Virus record (IMG/VR): IMGVR_UViG_3300009128_000939
Span: 1-31,228 of that record
DNA from: a virus
Length of the DNA: 31,228 nt
Direction: 5' to 3' (one strand)
Shown piece by piece: positions 27,940-31,228 of this stretch; the first letter of the stretch is position 1, and every line of letters begins with the position of its first letter. Both the position numbers and the translations under genes were made by a program. The notes under the pieces are model-generated. The model was not told the origin of the DNA and did no database searches. It saw only the letters and a list, made by a program, of their open reading frames with translations.

Positions 27940-29003
27940 GCTTTCTTAATTAAGGCAATAACTTCTGCCGGGGATTCGTTGCCTTGCAAAATAATCTCGT
28001 CATTCCAGCGGGGGCCACCATAGTTTTCCCTGGCATACATTCGCTGGAGCGTTTCCGGCAATTCATGGTCTGAAATGCGGATTTCGAAATCTCCGTTTGG
28101 AGAAACTAGATAACGGCTGGACATGCGCCCGGAGTTTCCCTTGGAGGCATGGCGCATAGTCCACCCCTCTTTCTTGAGAATGCGGGGGGCTGCTTCCATG
28201 TTTGCCCTGTTAATGGCCTGGGATGCACCATAACCACCCATTACGCCACGCCGCACATCTTCTGCAAATTTATTATTCCAAAGCGGGCCTATAATAGAGT
28301 CCGCCTTTCTTTCCCTTCTTATGTCGTCAAGTCGGCTCGACCTCCAACGCCTACTCAACTCCAAAGGGTCGAGGGATGGATTATAAGGCTTGTTATTTGA
28401 GCGCTGCTGCTGCTTCAGCATTATATTGTCAAATTCTTCAGCAATATCGCTTGAAGGCCCATCAAAAACTCCCTCACGCCTCAAAGTCTTGGCTGCGGTT
28501 TTGGGGTTAATTACGCCCCTTTTCCCCTCTTTAGCCAAAAGCCCCAAAGCCTTGGGATGGATCGCCCCACCCATAGCCAACGAGCCAACTGGCGCACTTG
28601 CCGCACCAAACGCACCACCAAGCCCCGCGACACCAAAAGCCGAACGCCTTGCCCCTTCTTCCATCGGGACTTGTCCAGTAACGGATTCCTCGTATGCCTT
28701 CACAGGATCGGCCAGCATTTGCGCGACCAGCCCACCCCACAGTTTTGCGGTATCCTTGACCGAAAGATTATCATCGGCGTTCCACGGCATTTCCGGGGCG
28801 CTCTTTGCGCCTTTCAGCCATGAAACCAACTGTTGATCGTAAAGGGACTGCATAAGCGGCGTTTGACGCATGTATTCAACGGGATCGTGGCCCTTGTAAT
28901 ACTCCCCCTGAATTAACGCTTTCGCCAGCTTGTTATCAGGAGGCGGCCCCTGCCTTGCCTGATCCATGAGGTTCCGCGCAAGCCGCCGCGTGATTTCACT
29001 CAC
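27918..29003 (-). CDS. Large virion-associated or accessory protein, LPD-like C-terminus
   Basis: 361 residues from GTG 29003, joined to the endolysin stop as TAGTG. The N-terminal part (ARNLMDQARQGPPPDNKLAKALIQGEYYKGHDPVEYMRQTP) is helical. A Gly/Ala-rich hydrophobic stretch lies near residues 120-150 (SAFGVAGLGGAFGAASAPVGSLAMGGAI). The last 60 residues (SRYLVSPNGDFEIRISDHELPETLQRMYARENYG) look like the small beta domain found at the ends of large polyvalent proteins and phage-ejected proteins. The function is unknown; an ejected internal protein or host-interaction protein is possible. Confidence 0.55.
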   Translation of the reverse strand: MSEITRRLARNLMDQARQGPPPDNKLAKALIQGEYYKGHDPVEYMRQTPLMQSLYDQQLVSWLKGAKSAPEMPWNADDNLSVKDTAKLWGGLVAQMLADPVKAYEESVTGQVPMEEGARRSAFGVAGLGGAFGAASAPVGSLAMGGAIHPKALGLLAKEGKRGVINPKTAAKTLRREGVFDGPSSDIAEEFDNIMLKQQQRSNNKPYNPSLDPLELSRRWRSSRLDDIRRERKADSIIGPLWNNKFAEDVRRGVMGGYGASQAINRANMEAAPRILKKEGWTMRHASKGNSGRMSSRYLVSPNGDFEIRISDHELPETLQRMYARENYGGPRWNDEIILQGNESPAEVIALIKKAYLDSFE

Positions 29004-29413
29004 TAATCAATATCCTTGTAAAACTTATGCCCCCCAATGATCCGGTTCGGCATTTTGCCCTTGGCCCATTTGGGATGAGAATTGATGGTGCAGTAATGTG
29101 TCGCTGCGTCCGTCGGGTCAGGGGTTATCCCCGCCATGCAGAAGGCAGCTATCTTGACGCACCTTCGGAACTGTTTATCTGTCGGGCCGACAAGATGGAG
29201 TTTGGCCCTGTTCGGGTCGTTGGGGAGCCAACAAGAGAACTGCCAAGCCTTCAAACAGACGGAGCGAATATCGTGGTCTGGTTCGCTCCACCAGCCGGGA
29301 CGACTAACCCGGTTTAAAATCACATGGGCGCAAGCTGCTACCCCCTCGTCTGATTCGCCTCTGGCCTCTCCATATAGGGTCTGACCAAAAACCTTCATGT
29401 CGTCATGGTTCAT
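29003..29413 (-). CDS. SleB-like cell wall hydrolase (endolysin)
   Basis: 136 residues, matching Hydrolase_2/SleB: FGQTLYGEARGESDEGVAACAHVILNRV (catalytic Glu in GEARGE, residues 15-20), W...P......SVCLKAWQFSCW, and a C-terminal THYCTINSHPKWAKGKMPNRIIGGHKFY with the family's H-Y and IGGH-FY pattern. These enzymes cut peptidoglycan glycan strands. No signal peptide is present, so release depends on holin. It sits in a set of coupled genes (ATGA upstream, TAGTG downstream). Confidence 0.9.
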   Translation of the reverse strand: MNHDDMKVFGQTLYGEARGESDEGVAACAHVILNRVSRPGWWSEPDHDIRSVCLKAWQFSCWLPNDPNRAKLHLVGPTDKQFRRCVKIAAFCMAGITPDPTDAATHYCTINSHPKWAKGKMPNRIIGGHKFYKDID

Positions 29414-29553
29414 TTAATTTGTTTCACCAAGTCCTTTATCATGTTGATTTGTTGCTGTTTGGTGATGGGGATTTCCTCCAGCACGGCATGGTTACGGGCG
29501 ATAACCAGACGGAAATCCTCTCCGTCACCTGAGAAGAAAGCAAGGGGCTTCAT
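29410..29553 (-). CDS. Small conserved phage protein
   Basis: 47 residues from the ATG at 29553, overlapping the metallophosphoesterase stop as ATGA; the frame open to 29619 lies inside that gene. It starts MKPLAFFSGDGEDFRLVIAR and continues NHAVLEEIPITKQQQINMIKDLVKQIK. The I-PITK-Q----I-DL pattern is a small phage protein seen near virion genes. The function is unknown. Confidence 0.65.
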   Translation of the reverse strand: MKPLAFFSGDGEDFRLVIARNHAVLEEIPITKQQQINMIKDLVKQIK

Positions 29554-30491
29554 ACGTGGATCACCTCCCCCCGGAATGTCGCCATGTTTTCCTTCGTTAC
29601 ATGCACGACTTCCGGCCACAGCAATTCTCCGTCCTTGAATGTTAAAACAGCAAAGCCGCTTATCCAGTTTTTCGGGTTGTCCTCGGTGTAATCCACGAAT
29701 TGAGGGCCGTCAGGCTCCGCGAGAGTCCCGCAATCAACACCCCACCTTGTTCCCGTGTAGTCCGTCCAGGGGGTGACTTTCAGGGAGTGCAGGTGGCCCG
29801 TGACCATCGACTTGCCGGAAGAAAGCGCGTTGTTGTGGGTGGCGTGAACCCCACCCTTGAAGCGATGTTTTATGACCACTTCATTGTTGATCCAGACAGA
29901 CCAGCACGGCTCCCAATAAGGGAAATGGTCCTTCAGATGAACGCCATGAATCTTGGCGTATTCCGGGGCGACATTCGCCAGTCTGGTTTCAAATCGCCCG
30001 TCATGGTTTCCGAGCGTCCAGATGCGTTGTGCTTTCGGGGCGGCTTGTTGAATTTCATTTAGGCGGTCTTGGCAGGATTCCAGTTCTTCAATCAGGGCGG
30101 GCTTATCTTCCCACCCGATTGAGGGGTGCCTTGAGACTGTCGCACCATCGAGAACATCACCATTCATAATAACGGCGCGGGGGTTTAACTCACTTGCAAA
30201 CCTGACGAAAGCCCTGTGAGCAGTAGATATTTCTCCCGGCCAGTAATGGGCGTCTGACCCGATGAGAACCGTCCCGTTTTTTATGGTCAGGGGTTGCCTT
30301 GCCGGGTGTTCAATTCCTGTGCGGGTGGTGTCGTTTGGCCCCTTGATCTGGATTGAAAGTTTCTTTTCCAGGTTGGCCCGCCTGGAATAGACATTACGGA
30401 CATTTAGTTTAAGGTGGTCCGCTAAAGCCTGCGCCCCAACCTTCCTGAAAAGGTCAATAAATTCCTCGTCCGAACATGCGGCCTTTGTCAT
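29550..30491 (-). CDS. Calcineurin-like metallophosphoesterase with N-terminal HTH
   Basis: 313 residues. Metal-binding motifs in order: GSDAHYW (78-84), MNGDVLDG (109-116), LGNHDGR (160-166), KHRFKGGVHA (208-217) and TGHLH (231-235). The N-terminal 45 residues (SDEEFIDLFRKVGAQALADHLKLNVRNVYSRRANLEKK) form a helix-turn-helix. Phosphoesterases of this kind with a DNA-binding N-terminus occur in phages and may act on DNA or nucleotides. It is found here among virion and lysis genes rather than in the replication operon. Confidence 0.85.
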   Translation of the reverse strand: MTKAACSDEEFIDLFRKVGAQALADHLKLNVRNVYSRRANLEKKLSIQIKGPNDTTRTGIEHPARQPLTIKNGTVLIGSDAHYWPGEISTAHRAFVRFASELNPRAVIMNGDVLDGATVSRHPSIGWEDKPALIEELESCQDRLNEIQQAAPKAQRIWTLGNHDGRFETRLANVAPEYAKIHGVHLKDHFPYWEPCWSVWINNEVVIKHRFKGGVHATHNNALSSGKSMVTGHLHSLKVTPWTDYTGTRWGVDCGTLAEPDGPQFVDYTEDNPKNWISGFAVLTFKDGELLWPEVVHVTKENMATFRGEVIHV

Positions 30492-30509
30492 ACAAAGCCC
30501 TTTCGGTTG

Positions 30510-30704
30510 TTAATCCGTTTTTCGCCACTCTTTGAATGTGATATGCAGGCGCAACGCCAAGAGGAAAACGCCGCCGATTAGAAGAATGGCTTGCAGAGTT
30601 GGCTCAAGGTATTGCCACCACATCGGGCTTGATATGGCACCGCTTCCCAAAGAAACATCCGTGGCTGTTTTGTGCTGTTCAATAAACTGCTCCACCCTAA
30701 TCAC
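30510..30704 (-). CDS. Small membrane protein (possible holin)
   Basis: 64 residues from GTG 30704, overlapping the preceding stop as GTGA; the longer frame to 30773 falls within that gene. IRVEQFIEQHKTATDVSLGSGAISSPMWWQYLEPTLQAILLIGGVFLLALRLHITFKEWRKTD has one strong transmembrane segment (LQAILLIGGVFLLALRL) and a charged tail. It could be a holin or an infection-time membrane protein. Confidence 0.6.
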   Translation of the reverse strand: MIRVEQFIEQHKTATDVSLGSGAISSPMWWQYLEPTLQAILLIGGVFLLALRLHITFKEWRKTD

Positions 30705-31180
30705 GCCCCCCGCCCCCCACTCGCGGCCTGATCCCAAATCTGTCTCGGGAAGGGACGCCCGGCGAAATAGCACCCGTCCTTAAAGAGCAAAACCATGACA
30801 CTTTCAGCGGTTCCATAGGTTCCGTTGTTAAAGGTAATCATGCCTGTTGCCTTGGGGACGCTTTCCCCCAGAACATCGGCTAAAGCCTGGGTGAGAACCT
30901 TGGTCATGCTCTCTGTATAAACGTCCACATTCCCCCTCGGGTCTGCGTGAATATGCTCCAAGGCCCGGTCTATGTCGGAATCACTCACCCCGGTTATGGG
31001 CTGTTCGTCCATGAGTTTTGCCCGCATGATTTCCTTCATAACCGCCTCTCGGGCTATGCGGTCGTTTTCAATGTCCTGTCGGGCTTGTGCCGCAACATCC
31101 TCGATCCTCTCACACTCCGCAGAAGCAGAAAGCGGACACAAAAAAACCACCGCAAAAAGGGTGGCAAGCAAAACTCTCAT
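30701..31180 (-). CDS. Secreted protein with signal peptide
   Basis: 159 residues. MRVLLATLFAVVFLCPLSASA is a clear Sec signal peptide with a likely cut after ASA. The mature part (ECERIEDVAAQARQDIENDRIAREAVMKEIMRAKLMDEQP) is helical, then NNGTYGTAESVMVLLFKDGCYFAGRPFPRQIWDQAAS. Two cysteines could form a disulphide. AAGGA lies about 8 bp upstream. The role is unknown; an exported protein in a virion-lysis cluster may act in the periplasm. Confidence 0.7.
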   Translation of the reverse strand: MRVLLATLFAVVFLCPLSASAECERIEDVAAQARQDIENDRIAREAVMKEIMRAKLMDEQPITGVSDSDIDRALEHIHADPRGNVDVYTESMTKVLTQALADVLGESVPKATGMITFNNGTYGTAESVMVLLFKDGCYFAGRPFPRQIWDQAASGGRGA

Positions 31181-31192
31181 GTGATGTTCCTT

Positions 31193-31228
31193 TTATGCAG
31201 CGTATTCCGTAACGGTGAGCGTGGTCGC
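31193..31228 (-). CDS. 3' end of an upstream late gene (cut by window edge)
   Basis: The last 11 codons read ATTLTVTEYAA and stop TAA at 31195-31193, with a ribosome-binding site for the next gene just after. Too little is visible for a family. It suggests the leftward late operon continues beyond the right edge. Confidence 0.35.
   Translation of the reverse strand, partial: ATTLTVTEYAA

Overview
The window is about 31 kb of a tailed-phage or prophage genome. The virion genes (P22-like portal, separate scaffold, HK97-type major capsid protein, head-tail adaptor, fibre-like proteins, and no tape measure, sheath or tube gene in view) suggest a podovirus-like virion. The moderately high GC, the DUF1376-type replication protein, the phage-borne DnaA C-terminal domain, the SleB-type endolysin and the Mom/ParB pair are the kind of content seen in phages of Alphaproteobacteria. 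The host is inferred, not shown.

Layout. (1) 1-11732, minus strand: a late operon read right to left. It runs small protein, ParB-like, Mom-like DNA modifier, TerS, TerL, portal, small protein, scaffold, major capsid, decoration-like protein, DUF115-like enzyme, coiled-coil virion protein, adaptor, fibre-like protein and a glycine-rich fibre protein cut by the window edge. (2) 11733-12028: a control gap with a strong intrinsic terminator about 50 bp downstream of a promoter candidate, resembling the lambda pR'-tR' late switch. (3) 12029-16070, minus: the early replication operon, with a YdaS/Cro-like HTH protein, a nuclease, a methyltransferase-like protein, a membrane protein, a DnaA domain IV protein, a SANT/zinc protein, a DUF1376 replication protein, a loader-like protein and a last gene of unknown, possibly regulatory, role. 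(4) 16071-16369: two divergent near-consensus promoters with three copies of a palindromic operator. (5) 16373-20988, plus: the recombination operon, with small proteins, an Erf annealing protein, SSB, a DUF968-like nuclease, a DUF1367 protein and a GNAT protein. (6) 21.05-26.63 kb, plus: an A+T-richer cargo region holding a zinc-ribbon DNA methylase and a fused HsdM-HsdS protein, flanked and separated by truncated genes (an integrase C-terminus, an unidentified gene tail, a thermonuclease-like C-terminus). (7) 26625-31228, minus: the lysis and virion-associated segment, with a spanin-like pair, holin candidates, a SleB-like endolysin, a metallophosphoesterase and secreted or membrane proteins, plus one plus-strand moron-like gene.

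How it fits together. The divergent promoters launch replication leftward and recombination rightward, and both carry the same operator in the spacer, so one regulator (most simply the YdaS/Cro-like protein) could shut both down. Late genes would start near 12.0 kb and read leftward. If the genome is circular or permuted, that late transcript would re-enter from the right edge and end at the spanins, where it meets the rightward operon head-on. No complete integrase and no CI-type repressor are visible, and the integrase survives only as a 48-residue tail. The lysogeny module therefore looks decayed or replaced, while four different DNA-modifying genes have accumulated without any restriction endonuclease. 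That points to protection of phage DNA against host restriction.
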